From Clostridium lundense DSM 17049 (GTDB lineage Bacteria; Bacillota; Clostridia; Clostridiales; Clostridiaceae): DNA of 64,000 nucleotides. The stretch spans positions 248,001 to 312,000 of the forward strand of contig NZ_JHVC01000003.1 in assembly GCF_000619945.1 (NCBI RefSeq), in the 5' to 3' direction. Below the pieces are notes generated by a model. It was not told the origin of the DNA and did no database searches. It was given only the letters and a program-made list of their open reading frames with translations. Within the stretch, counting starts at the first letter, position 1. Each line of letters starts with the position of its first letter. A program made the position numbers and the translations under genes. This document shows positions 53,109-62,048 of this stretch, piece after piece.

Positions 53109-54161
53109 ATGTCATTTATAAATAAAAAAAAATACTATAACCATTTACTAATTATAATATTATTAATTCTTTTTATGTTAATTATACTATCTAGTACATT
53201 AGGTATAGCAAATATAACTTTTATTCAAACTATGAAAATACTTTTGTCAAAGTTCCCTTTAGTAGGTAAATTTATAAACTTACAAGATATTTCTAACACT
53301 CATAACTTAATAATTTCAAATATTAGATTACCTAGAATTATTCTTTCTGCTACTATAGGTGCTGGCTTATCTATAGTAGGATGTGTATTTCAAGCAATTT
53401 TTAAAAATCCTATGGCAGATCCTTATGTACTGGGAATATCCTCTGGTTCTGCCTTAGGTGCTTCAATAGCTATTGTAATAGGATTCCAAATGACTGTTCT
53501 GGGAATAGGTGGAATAACTACTTTTGCTTTTCTTGGAGCAATACTTACAACTATTACAGTATATAGTATAGCAAAAGTTGGTACTAAATTACCTACCAAT
53601 ACCTTATTATTAGCTGGCGTATCTGTTAGTTTTTTATTATCATCAATTATATCTTTAATAATGATATTTAACAGAGAACAAGTAGAACAAATTGTTTTTT
53701 GGACAATGGGTAGTGTATCTTCTGCTAATTGGAAACAAGTTTTTTCATTACTTCCTTTTGTTTTAATAGGCTGTATATTAATTTACATATTTGCAAGGGA
53801 TTTAAATTTAATGCTTACAGGAGATGAAACTGCTGCTAATTTAGGAATAGAAGTAGAAAAAGTTAAAAAAGTACTTTTAGTAATTTCATCATTAATTATA
53901 GCAGCCTGTGTATCAGTAAGTGGAATTATAGGATTCGTTGGTTTAATTATTCCTCACATGGTAAGGATGCTTGTTGGCCCAGACCATAGAGTTTTATTGC
54001 CCTTCACTACTTTAGGAGGTGCCCTATTTATGATAGTTGCTGACACCTTAGCAAGAACTCTAATTCCACCAGCTGAAATCCCAGTAGGTGCCATTACTTC
54101 AATTTTTGGAGCACCTTACTTTATTTATCTTTTGATTAAAAATAAAAAGAAGGTGATGTGA
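53109..54161 (+). CDS. btuC: Cobalamin ABC transporter permease
   Basis: The start ATG 53109 (MSFINKKKYYN) has AAAGGGG upstream; the frame also holds an ATG at 53091 with no ribosome site. The 350-residue FecCD-family permease has about ten transmembrane segments and family motifs such as RLPRIILSATIGAGLSIVG, NPMADPYVLGISSGSALGA and GFVGLIIPHMVRMLVGPDHR. It follows btuF by 20 bp. Confidence 0.94.
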   Translation: MSFINKKKYYNHLLIIILLILFMLIILSSTLGIANITFIQTMKILLSKFPLVGKFINLQDISNTHNLIISNIRLPRIILSATIGAGLSIVGCVFQAIFKNPMADPYVLGISSGSALGASIAIVIGFQMTVLGIGGITTFAFLGAILTTITVYSIAKVGTKLPTNTLLLAGVSVSFLLSSIISLIMIFNREQVEQIVFWTMGSVSSANWKQVFSLLPFVLIGCILIYIFARDLNLMLTGDETAANLGIEVEKVKKVLLVISSLIIAACVSVSGIIGFVGLIIPHMVRMLVGPDHRVLLPFTTLGGALFMIVADTLARTLIPPAEIPVGAITSIFGAPYFIYLLIKNKKKVM

Positions 54162-54985
54162 TGAATAAAAACGATTGTAATCCAATAATTATAAATAATT
54201 TAAATTATAATTATGGAGAAACTCATATTTTAAATAATATTAATATTAAATTTAAAAAAAATAAATTTTACAGTATAATAGGTCCTAATGGTTCTGGTAA
54301 AACCACCTTATTAAAAAATATATTAAGAACCATCCCTGTTGAAAGTAAAAGTATTTATATAGATGCAAAAGATTTAACGTGTTTTAAGAACAAGGAACTA
54401 GCTCAAAAAATATCCTCTGTTCCTCAAAATACAAATATTGATTTTCAATTTACTGTATTTGATATAGTTCTTATGGGACGAACTCCTTATTTAAAAAGAT
54501 TTGAAACTGAAGGAAATGAAGATTTGCAAATAGTTGAAGAATCAATGAAAATGACAAATACATGGCATCTTAAAGATAAAAACATAAATGAACTAAGTGG
54601 TGGCGAACGCCAAAGAGTGATTATAGCCAGAGCACTAGCTCAACAATGTGAAATAATACTTTTAGATGAACCTATTTCTAATCTTGATATCCAGCATCAA
54701 ATTGAAATTTTAGATACTATAAAATATTTAAATAGAAATGTTACTATAATTGCTGTTTTACATGATTTAAATTTAGCTGCACAATATAGCGATTCACTAA
54801 TACTATTAAATAATGGCAAAGTTGTGTCTCATGGTACTGTAGAAGAAGTATTAACAGAAAAGAATATTAGAAATGCCTATAATTTAGATACTTATATAAT
54901 AAAAAATCCTGTAACAGGAAAGCCTCATATTATTCCTATAAGCAAAAATTATATACGACAAGAATTAAAAAACAATGTATTATAA
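54161..54985 (+). CDS. btuD: Cobalamin ABC transporter ATPase
   Basis: The ATG at 54161 shares one base with the btuC stop (TGATG-type overlap), so translational coupling is likely. The 274-residue ATPase has Walker A GPNGSGKT, signature LSGGERQR, Walker B IILLDEPISNLD and H-loop LHDLN, typical of FecE/BtuD proteins. Confidence 0.94.
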   Translation: MNKNDCNPIIINNLNYNYGETHILNNINIKFKKNKFYSIIGPNGSGKTTLLKNILRTIPVESKSIYIDAKDLTCFKNKELAQKISSVPQNTNIDFQFTVFDIVLMGRTPYLKRFETEGNEDLQIVEESMKMTNTWHLKDKNINELSGGERQRVIIARALAQQCEIILLDEPISNLDIQHQIEILDTIKYLNRNVTIIAVLHDLNLAAQYSDSLILLNNGKVVSHGTVEEVLTEKNIRNAYNLDTYIIKNPVTGKPHIIPISKNYIRQELKNNVL

Positions 54986-54989
54986 CAGT

Positions 54990-55026
54990 GTTAGAAGAAA
55001 TTTAAATTTTCTTCTAACCTTTTTAT
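54990..55026 (+). terminator. Intrinsic terminator of the btu operon
   Basis: gttagaagaaattt pairs with aaattttcttctaac, followed by CTTTTTATT. It lies between convergent genes. Confidence 0.85.
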
Positions 55027-55304
55027 TTAATAAAATCATTTATGGTTCTTTCGATATGGATCCATGATCGTTTAGCATACAATATCTTAGCATTACTTTT
55101 TTTAAATTGAGACTTTAAAGTTTGTATAGTTTTATGACTTATAAAATCAGTTAACACCAAAACTAAATCCATATTTTCTGGTATAATAACTTTTCTATCA
55201 AAGCTTTTTCTCCCTGTTATATGTTTAATTTCATCAAATCCATTACTTTTAAGATTATCTTTTATATTTCCAAGCCTATCTCCACCAATAACAATTACAC
55301 TCAT
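55023..55304 (-). CDS. DUF2325 family protein
   Basis: The 93-residue protein begins MSVIVIGGDRLGNI and has KHITGRKS and the acidic/His segment LVLTDFISHKTI, as in DUF2325 proteins. Family function is unknown. A ttaaggaga site precedes the ATG, and a Fur-like box lies 41 bp upstream, so iron control is likely. Confidence 0.85.
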   Translation of the reverse strand: MSVIVIGGDRLGNIKDNLKSNGFDEIKHITGRKSFDRKVIIPENMDLVLVLTDFISHKTIQTLKSQFKKSNAKILYAKRSWIHIERTINDFIK

Positions 55305-55344
55305 ACTAAAACTCTCCTTAATTATGTATAATCATTTACAATAC

Positions 55345-55363
55345 GATATTGATATTCATTATC
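55345..55363 (-). promoter_or_regulatory. Fur-like box upstream of the DUF2325 gene
   Basis: GATATTGATATTCATTATC matches the classical Fur consensus (GATAATGATAATCATTATC) at 17 of 19 positions by eye. Confidence 0.75.
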
Positions 55364-55381
55364 ATATATGTAATAAAAAAA

Positions 55382-55996
55382 TTATGCCTTAACATTTGTG
55401 TCATTATTATTTAAAATTAATTGATCTTTTACAGATTTTAATATATTCATTTTAGCTTCATCATAACATTTAAATGTATCTAAAGCCTTATCTAAATTAC
55501 TATATACTTTCCAATATCCACAAGTTAAACAAGGTTTATTAGAGCAATTCATAAAAGCTTTCACATCCTCTAATGGTATTCCCAAAAATATACCTATTTC
55601 ATGAGGACAAAAATTTTCATATCTTTTCTTTAACAATTGTAAACATTCCTCTAATTGCATATCCTCCTTATATCCAAATCTTTTTAAAAAATTTATATTT
55701 TCTTTTTTAAATATTTGATTATACAATTCATTTTGTCTATAAAATAATATTGTATGTGTATCACCTGTATCTTTTATCTGAAAAGCTTCAACATTAAAAT
55801 ACTTTATAAACTGTTCTTTATATTTTATCCAACTTTCATATAAGTTTCTGTTATTCTTAGAAAAAGTCAATATGCTAGATGGTTTGGTTCCCTCAATAGT
55901 TGGCGCTATATTATAAGCTGTCATATAAAACATATATTCTCTATCACCCAAGCTATTTATCATTTTTAATATAGATATAATTTCAAATTGTGTCAT
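55382..55996 (-). CDS. DUF3793 family protein
   Basis: The 204-residue protein has the family hallmarks FCPHEIGIFLGIPLEDVKAF and CSNKPCLTCGYWKVYSN, with several conserved Cys. Its role is unknown; members often occur near iron or flavodoxin genes in clostridia. A aaaggaga site precedes the ATG and a Fur-like box is about 25 bp further upstream. It may form an iron-responsive unit with the DUF2325 gene. Confidence 0.88.
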   Translation of the reverse strand: MTQFEIISILKMINSLGDREYMFYMTAYNIAPTIEGTKPSSILTFSKNNRNLYESWIKYKEQFIKYFNVEAFQIKDTGDTHTILFYRQNELYNQIFKKENINFLKRFGYKEDMQLEECLQLLKKRYENFCPHEIGIFLGIPLEDVKAFMNCSNKPCLTCGYWKVYSNLDKALDTFKCYDEAKMNILKSVKDQLILNNNDTNVKA

Positions 55997-56018
55997 ATTA
56001 ACTCTCCTTTATTCTTAT

Positions 56019-56037
56019 GATATTGATAATCATTTTC
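56019..56037 (-). promoter_or_regulatory. Fur-like box upstream of the DUF3793 gene
   Basis: GATATTGATAATCATTTTC matches the Fur consensus at 17 of 19 positions by eye. Confidence 0.75.
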
Positions 56038-56139
56038 AATTATGATTTTACTATATTACTTTCCTTTTGTAAATACCTATATTAATATTATTTGTTTTAT
56101 AATAAATTTAATGTATTATTACTAGCATTTTATGAAAAA

Positions 56140-56176
56140 GAAAGCCTAACTGTGCTTAAACACAATTAGGCTTTCT
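56140..56176 (-). terminator. Intrinsic terminator of asnA
   Basis: agaaagcctaactgtg and cacaattaggctttct form an imperfect stem about 10 bp past the asnA stop, and TTTTTCAT follows on the minus strand. Confidence 0.75.
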
Positions 56177-56178
56177 CT

Positions 56179-57201
56179 TTATAGTAATTTAATACCGTGT
56201 TGGTCACAAGTTTCTATCATTTCCTCAGGCCAAATTGAAGATTGAACTTCTCCTATATGAGCCTTTTTTAAGAAAAACATACATATTCTTGATTGACCAA
56301 GTCCTCCACCAATAGTATATGGAAGTTTCTTTTCCAATAATAATCTATGAAACTCTAAATTTTTTCTTTCCTCACAGTTAGCTAGCTTTAGCTGTTTTAA
56401 TAAAGATTCTTCATCTACTCTTATTCCCATGGATGATAATTCAAAAGCTCTTCCTAAAATAGGGTTCCAGAATAGTATATCTCCATTCAGCTCCCAATCA
56501 TCATAGTCTGGAGCTCTTCCATCATGTTTTTCTCCAGAAGTTAATACTTTTCCTATTTTCATTAAAAATACAGCTTTCTTTTCTTTTGTTATTGCATCTT
56601 CCCTTTCTTTAGCAGTAAGTCCTAGAAACATATCTTCTAGCTCCTGAGAAGTAATAAAAGTTATTTCTTCTGGTAACTCTCTGCCTAAGAATGGATAAAT
56701 ACCACAAATATATTCTTCTGTTTCTTTAAAAGCTTCATATATTTTCCTAACAGTCTCTTTTAAAAATCCTTCATTTCTATCCTCTTTTGTTAAAACTTTT
56801 TCCCAATCCCATTGGTCTACATAAATTGAATGAATATTATCTAAATCTTCATCTCTTCTTATAGCATTCATATCAGTATATAGTCCTTCTCCTACAGAAA
56901 AATTATATCTATATAATGCCATTCTTTTCCACTTAGCTAAGGAATGTACTATTTCTGCTGAAGCTTCATTATCATCTTTTATAGTAAAACTTACAGGTCT
57001 TTCTACTCCATTTAAATTGTCATTTAGCCCTCTGTCACATCTTACGAATAATGGAGCTGATACCCTAATTAAATTTAACTTTTTCGCTAAAGATCTTTCA
57101 AAAAAATCTTTCACAGCTTTTATTGCTATTTCTGTTTCCTTTAAATCTAATTCTGTTTTATAGTCTTCTGGTATTATTAATCTTTCATCATATTTACTCA
57201 T
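56179..57201 (-). CDS. asnA: Aspartate--ammonia ligase
   Basis: The start ATG 57201 (MSKYDERLIIPEDYK) has GGGAGGAAATA upstream; an in-frame TTG 5 codons earlier overlaps it. The 340-residue protein contains AsnA motifs: FFERSLAKKLNLIRVSAPLF, ERPVSFTIKD, YVDQWDWEKV, and the C-terminal GGGLGQSRICMFFL. It makes asparagine from aspartate, ammonia and ATP (AMP-forming). The upstream T-box has an Asn specifier, which supports the assignment. Confidence 0.95.
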   Translation of the reverse strand: MSKYDERLIIPEDYKTELDLKETEIAIKAVKDFFERSLAKKLNLIRVSAPLFVRCDRGLNDNLNGVERPVSFTIKDDNEASAEIVHSLAKWKRMALYRYNFSVGEGLYTDMNAIRRDEDLDNIHSIYVDQWDWEKVLTKEDRNEGFLKETVRKIYEAFKETEEYICGIYPFLGRELPEEITFITSQELEDMFLGLTAKEREDAITKEKKAVFLMKIGKVLTSGEKHDGRAPDYDDWELNGDILFWNPILGRAFELSSMGIRVDEESLLKQLKLANCEERKNLEFHRLLLEKKLPYTIGGGLGQSRICMFFLKKAHIGEVQSSIWPEEMIETCDQHGIKLL

Positions 57202-57344
57202 ATTATTTCCTCCCAAATAAACAATATCTTACAATTCATAGTTTCTCTTTATATTTATTATCTTTATCTTCAATATAAAAATACTAAAATTTAATTAAAA
57301 GTTAGTTACAGCGCTATTAAACTCTTTTATTAAATTTGAATATA

Positions 57345-57605
57345 AAAAAGCCCTTCATCCCATAAAGGGACGAAAGGCTAAACTTCCGCGGTACCACCCT
57401 GATTAGCTATAAAAGCTCTCTTAAGTAAAAGTATCAATCAATACTTTCTAGTTGTAACGGTCTAGATCCGTCTAAGCCTACTCTCAAAATATAATTGATT
57501 TCAGTTAGAGACTCAGAGATGTTCTTCAATATAAACTTCGTATCGGTCTTTCACCATCACCGACTCGCTAAAACTACATTTTATATTTACTCTTCTCCTC
57601 ACTGT
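57345..57605 (-). promoter_or_regulatory. T-box leader, asparagine specific, upstream of asnA
   Basis: Read leftward: AGAGTA, GAGTCGGTGATGGTGAAAGACC (stem I), the specifier region GAAGAACATCTC, the T-box AGGGTGGTACCGCGG (about 57401-57387), then the terminator AGCCTTTCGTCCC/GGGATGAAGGGCT with six T residues (57379-57345). The specifier AAC is at 57523-57521. Confidence 0.93.
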
Positions 57606-57720
57606 CTTTTTAAATCAGTGTTTAATTATTGATTAATATTATATAGGTTAATTTTCATAATGTCAATATAATTTAATCAATTAATAATTTCAAATTGTTA
57701 ATTATCAATTATTAATTAAA

Positions 57721-59067
57721 TTATACTATTCCTTGTTGCATCATTGCATCTGCTACTTTTACAAATCCAGCTATATTTGCTCCTAAAACTAAATTATCCT
57801 TGCATCCATATTCAGTTGCGGCAGCACTTATATTTTCATATATGTTAATCATTATATTTTTTAGCTTATTATCTACTTCTTCAAAAGTCCAAGATAATCT
57901 CATACTATTTTGAGACATTTCTAATGCTGAAGTTGCAACTCCACCCGCATTAGCAGCTTTAGCTGGACCAAAAAGTACTTTATTATCTAAAAACACACTT
58001 GTAGCTTCTAATGTAGAAGGCATATTAGCACCTTCTGCTACAGCTATGACTCCATTTTGAACTAATGTTTTTGCGGAATCTTCATCTATTTCATTTTGAG
58101 TTGCACAAGGTAATGCAATGTCACATTTTATTGTCCAAATTCCTGTACAACCTTCATGATATTCTGCCTGTGGACGATATTTTATGTACTCTGAAATTCT
58201 CTTTCTTTCTACTTCTTTTAATTTTTTAACAACTTCTAAATCTATTCCATCTTTGTCATATACATATCCATTAGAATCACTACATGCAACTACTTTAGCT
58301 CCTAACTCTTCAGCTTTTTCTATAGCATAAATAGCTACATTACCTGAACCTGATACAACTACAGTTTTTTCTACAAAATTCATACCTTTATCTTGTAGCA
58401 TTCTCTCTACAAAATATACAAGACCGAAGCCTGTAGCTTCTTTTCTTGTTAAGCTTCCTCCATAGTTTAATCCTTTTCCAGTTAAAACTCCAGCTTCATA
58501 TTGATTTCTAATTTTCTTGTATTGTCCAAACATATATCCTATTTCTCTTCCACCAACACCTATATCTCCTGCTGGTACATCGGTAAACTGTCCTACATGT
58601 CTATATAATTCTGTCATAAAGCTTTGGCAAAATCTCATAATTTCCCTATCAGATTTTCCTTTAGGATCAAAGTCAGAACCACCTTTACCTCCTCCTATTG
58701 GAAGTCCTGTTAAGGAATTTTTAAGTATCTGCTCAAAACCTAAAAATTTTATTATGCTGGCATTAACTGTTGGATGGAATCTAAGACCTCCTTTATAAGG
58801 TCCTATAGCACTACTAAATTGTACTCTAAATCCTCTGTTTATATGTACTTTTCCATTATCATCTACCCATGGAACTCTAAATACAATCATTCTTTCTGGT
58901 TCTACTAATCTTTCAACTATGCCATCTTCTATATACTCTGGATGTCTTTCTAGAACAGGTACAAGAGAATCTAGTACTTCTTTAACTGCTTGAAGAAATT
59001 CTGGTTCATTTCCATTTCTTTTTACTACTTCATTGTATACTTCATTTACATAGTTTTGCACGTTCAT
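57721..59067 (-). CDS. gdhA: Glutamate dehydrogenase (hexameric)
   Basis: The start ATG 59067 (MNVQNYVNEVYNEV) is set by GGAGGTAATATTA; an in-frame ATG 6 codons earlier is the weaker choice. The 448-residue enzyme has GPYKGGLRFHP, PIGGGKGGSDFDPKGK (substrate Lys), DVPAGDIGVGGREIGYMFGQY and a Rossmann GSGNVA. It matches the 450-residue hexameric GDH class exemplified by Clostridium symbiosum. NAD or NADP use cannot be decided by eye. In amino-acid-fermenting clostridia it is central to glutamate catabolism. Confidence 0.94.
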   Translation of the reverse strand: MNVQNYVNEVYNEVVKRNGNEPEFLQAVKEVLDSLVPVLERHPEYIEDGIVERLVEPERMIVFRVPWVDDNGKVHINRGFRVQFSSAIGPYKGGLRFHPTVNASIIKFLGFEQILKNSLTGLPIGGGKGGSDFDPKGKSDREIMRFCQSFMTELYRHVGQFTDVPAGDIGVGGREIGYMFGQYKKIRNQYEAGVLTGKGLNYGGSLTRKEATGFGLVYFVERMLQDKGMNFVEKTVVVSGSGNVAIYAIEKAEELGAKVVACSDSNGYVYDKDGIDLEVVKKLKEVERKRISEYIKYRPQAEYHEGCTGIWTIKCDIALPCATQNEIDEDSAKTLVQNGVIAVAEGANMPSTLEATSVFLDNKVLFGPAKAANAGGVATSALEMSQNSMRLSWTFEEVDNKLKNIMINIYENISAAATEYGCKDNLVLGANIAGFVKVADAMMQQGIV

Positions 59068-59238
59068 TAATATTACCTCCTGCATATATATCTTTTATAA
59101 TTTTTAAGATTGTTTTTATAAAACTTGCAACTTTTTTTTATAACTCCTTCATTTTATCAAATATTTATTAATTTGTACAGGTTTATAATTATACATATGA
59201 AATTTTTTTGTTTAAAAATTGCAGCAATAATACATTTT

Positions 59239-60087
59239 TTACATCATAATCCATTTAATAACTTCCTCATATTGTCTCTTGGCATCTTCATAACCAGTTT
59301 TATATAACGCTTGCAATTTTTCCTTATTTTTCTCTATTCTTCCCACTTTTAGATTACCTTTTGGTCTTATTACAATTACCTTTTTTTCTTTCTCAAGCTT
59401 TTCTATATAATCCAAAGTAGCATTATACATTCTATATCTATTTTCTATAGAATTAATAAGTCCATCATAATTAGAGTATACTCTTCGTAATATTCTTTTG
59501 CCTTTAAAAGGCTCCTTTCTATAACCTTTAGGACGAGTAAGTATTATAACATTCTTATTGTTTCCATCTTTTATAGATTTATTTATAGGTATGGAATCTG
59601 AAATGCCCCCATCTAACAAACACATATCTTTATATTTAACTATAGGAGATATAAAAGGAAGGCTACTAGATGCTCTTACAATAGTTAATATGTCTTTATG
59701 TTCATCCTTATTAAAATATATAGGCTTTCCTGTATTACAATCTGTAGCAACAATAACAAACTTTTCCTTGCAACTAAAGAAAGTATCAAAATCAAATGGT
59801 TCTAATCTATATGGTATCTCATTATACATAAAATCTATACCAAATATACTTCTACATTTTAAGAAATTTCTATATCCAATATATCTAGGATCATTTATAT
59901 ATTTTATAGTTACATTCTTGTTTCTACCTATTTGTCTGGATAGATAAGAAGTTGCATTACACGCTCCCATAGAAACTCCTATCACATATGGAAAATATAG
60001 ATTTTTTTCCATGAAAAAGTCTAATATTCCTGCTGTATATAATCCTCTCATTCCTCCACCTTCAAGTACTAATCCCACATTTTCCAT
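59239..60087 (-). CDS. Patatin-like phospholipase (RssA type)
   Basis: The 282-residue protein has the oxyanion loop EGGGMRG (9-15), the nucleophile GVSMG (Ser39) and the catalytic Asp in LLDGGISDSIP. This is a bacterial patatin of the RssA/YjjU group, predicted to be a cytosolic acyl hydrolase. The ribosome site is aaaggaga. Confidence 0.9.
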   Translation of the reverse strand: MENVGLVLEGGGMRGLYTAGILDFFMEKNLYFPYVIGVSMGACNATSYLSRQIGRNKNVTIKYINDPRYIGYRNFLKCRSIFGIDFMYNEIPYRLEPFDFDTFFSCKEKFVIVATDCNTGKPIYFNKDEHKDILTIVRASSSLPFISPIVKYKDMCLLDGGISDSIPINKSIKDGNNKNVIILTRPKGYRKEPFKGKRILRRVYSNYDGLINSIENRYRMYNATLDYIEKLEKEKKVIVIRPKGNLKVGRIEKNKEKLQALYKTGYEDAKRQYEEVIKWIMM

Positions 60088-60191
60088 AATAGCTATCTCC
60101 TTTCATCTAAAACAAATTTTTCACCTTATAAGCATACATCATCTATTTAATAAATTCCATTTCATTAGATATCATGTAACAAAATGTTAAC

Positions 60192-60223
60192 AAAAAAAAG
60201 ACGGAGTACCGTCTTTTTTTAAG
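60192..60223 (-). terminator. Intrinsic terminator of the 5-oxoprolinase operon
   Basis: aaaaaagacgg-agta-ccgtctttttt is a near-perfect stem with T runs on both sides, about 25 bp past pxpC. Confidence 0.9.
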
Positions 60224-60245
60224 ATGAAAAGCATTAAGTCATAAT

Positions 60246-61292
60246 TTACTTAACTTCTTCAACCAACACGTTAAAGCTCTCCCCATTCACTTTCACCTTA
60301 TATGCCTTTTTTCTTAATATTTCTATATTTATATCTTTTATATCTTCTATAGAGTTTTTAATTTGGACAATTTTATATTCATATTCCTTTAGAATATTAT
60401 GTGCTTCTTTTACAGATACTTTATTAAAATTTATTTTGTCTCCAGGTTTTGCTTGTGCAAGTATAGATATATCTGAAGATATTACAGTAGCTATTTTTGT
60501 ATATCCTCCTGTAGTTTGCCTATCTGCCATCATAATAATAGGCATTCCATGACCAGGTACTTGAACAGAACCTAATGCTATGCCATCTGATATTATATCT
60601 GCTCCTTCTTTATGTTCTATCTTATCTCCTGATAGTCTATATCCCATTCTGTCGCATTCATCTGTTACCTCATAATTAGAAGATAAAAATGTATTTATTC
60701 CTTTTTCAGTAAAATTTTCTTTTTGAGGCCCTAATATTACTCTTATATCATAGTTTCCTGTAAACTTAGGTATATAACATTCTTTAATTTTTTTATTTAA
60801 AATATAATCAAAATTTTCTTCTTTCTTTATTAGATTAAGTTTATCTCCAATCTTTAAAGCTCTCCCATTAACTCCACCTATTCCAGCTTTAGCATAGGTA
60901 GACTTACTTCCCATGACCTCGGTAATATTCAATTCGCCATAAAAACATATATAGCTTCTTATCCCTTCTTTCACTTTTCCAAAAGATAATTTGTCACCCT
61001 TATTTATCTTTAATGTCCTCCACATTCCTACTTCTATATCATTTATTTTAGGTTGAAGATTTCCTCCAGTAATTGCAATTACTGTATCTATATTAAATTG
61101 AAGCTCAGGCCCTATCATTGTAACTTCTAGCGCCGCTTCATACTCTCTATTTTGTAGTAATATATTCCCAAGCCTTAGAGAATATTCATCCATAGCTCCA
61201 GCTACAGGCATACCAAATTGCTGATATCCTATTCTCCCCTTGTCCTGTATAGTTGTTAATAACCCAGGAGTTATAACTCTTATATCACTCAT
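60246..61292 (-). CDS. pxpC: 5-oxoprolinase subunit C (KipA-like carboxyltransferase domain)
   Basis: The 348-residue protein contains TTIQDKGRIGYQQFGMPVAGAMD, GPELQFNIDTVIAITGG, a KGITNEGIR-like GKVKEGIRSYICF stretch, and PGHGMPIIMMADRQTTGGYTK, characteristic of the biotin-dependent carboxylase-like KipA/PxpC family. With PxpA and PxpB it cleaves 5-oxoproline to glutamate with ATP. Spacing to pxpB is 1 bp, so they are coupled. A ggggaggtg site precedes the ATG. Confidence 0.94.
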   Translation of the reverse strand: MSDIRVITPGLLTTIQDKGRIGYQQFGMPVAGAMDEYSLRLGNILLQNREYEAALEVTMIGPELQFNIDTVIAITGGNLQPKINDIEVGMWRTLKINKGDKLSFGKVKEGIRSYICFYGELNITEVMGSKSTYAKAGIGGVNGRALKIGDKLNLIKKEENFDYILNKKIKECYIPKFTGNYDIRVILGPQKENFTEKGINTFLSSNYEVTDECDRMGYRLSGDKIEHKEGADIISDGIALGSVQVPGHGMPIIMMADRQTTGGYTKIATVISSDISILAQAKPGDKINFNKVSVKEAHNILKEYEYKIVQIKNSIEDIKDINIEILRKKAYKVKVNGESFNVLVEEVK

Positions 61293-61293
61293 T

Positions 61294-62034
61294 TTAACAC
61301 CTCCCCTGCTCCTTATCTTTTATGCTTATTTCATATTTATTTTCTTCTACTAATTTTAATACTTCTTTATATTCTCTTTCATCTATTGGAACAAACCTTA
61401 AATAATCTCCTGCATTTAATATTATAGGGGGGTTACGTTTTGGATCATAAAGCTTTAGAGGGGTTCTTCCTATAAGTTGCCATCCTCCAGGGCTTTGTAT
61501 TGGATAAATTCCTGTTTGCTTTCCTGCTATTCCTGTAGAACCTGCTGGTATCTTAGTTCTTGGTGTTTTTAAACGTGGTGTTTCTATTTCCTTCGGTAAT
61601 CCACCAAGATAAGTGAATCCTGGAGTAAAACCTAACATATATATTAAATAGTCCACAGAAGTATGAAGTTTTATAACTTCTTCTACAGATATATTGTTAT
61701 GTTGAGCTATAAACTCTATATCTGGTCCATATTCTCCACCATACACTGTTGGTATCTGAATAACTTTAGTTGGTGGCAATTGTACCTTATCTATATTTGA
61801 ATGTATTTCCTTTAGCTTGTCTATTAATTCTTCAATGCTAATTATTAAAGGATTATATTGAATTGAAATAGACCTATATGTAGGTATTATTTCTACTATA
61901 CCTTCAATATTTTTATTATTAATTGCATAAGACATGCTTCTTACCAACTTATTTATTTCCTCTTTTATTTCATTACCAAACTCAACAGTAATAGCTTTAT
62001 CTCCTGCTATTAAATATTTTGGCTCATTGTACAA
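61294..62034 (-). CDS. pxpB: 5-oxoprolinase subunit B (KipI-like)
   Basis: The start is TTG at 62034 after gagggtggtgactt. The 246-residue protein has the KipI-type motifs YLIYMLGFTPGFTYLGGLP, PRTKIPAGSTGIAGKQTGIYPIQSPGGWQLIGRTP. In Bacillus the homologue also inhibits kinase KinA, but in this operon the oxoprolinase role is the likely one. Confidence 0.94.
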   Translation of the reverse strand: MYNEPKYLIAGDKAITVEFGNEIKEEINKLVRSMSYAINNKNIEGIVEIIPTYRSISIQYNPLIISIEELIDKLKEIHSNIDKVQLPPTKVIQIPTVYGGEYGPDIEFIAQHNNISVEEVIKLHTSVDYLIYMLGFTPGFTYLGGLPKEIETPRLKTPRTKIPAGSTGIAGKQTGIYPIQSPGGWQLIGRTPLKLYDPKRNPPIILNAGDYLRFVPIDEREYKEVLKLVEENKYEISIKDKEQGRC

Positions 62035-62048
62035 TTAAGTCACCACCC

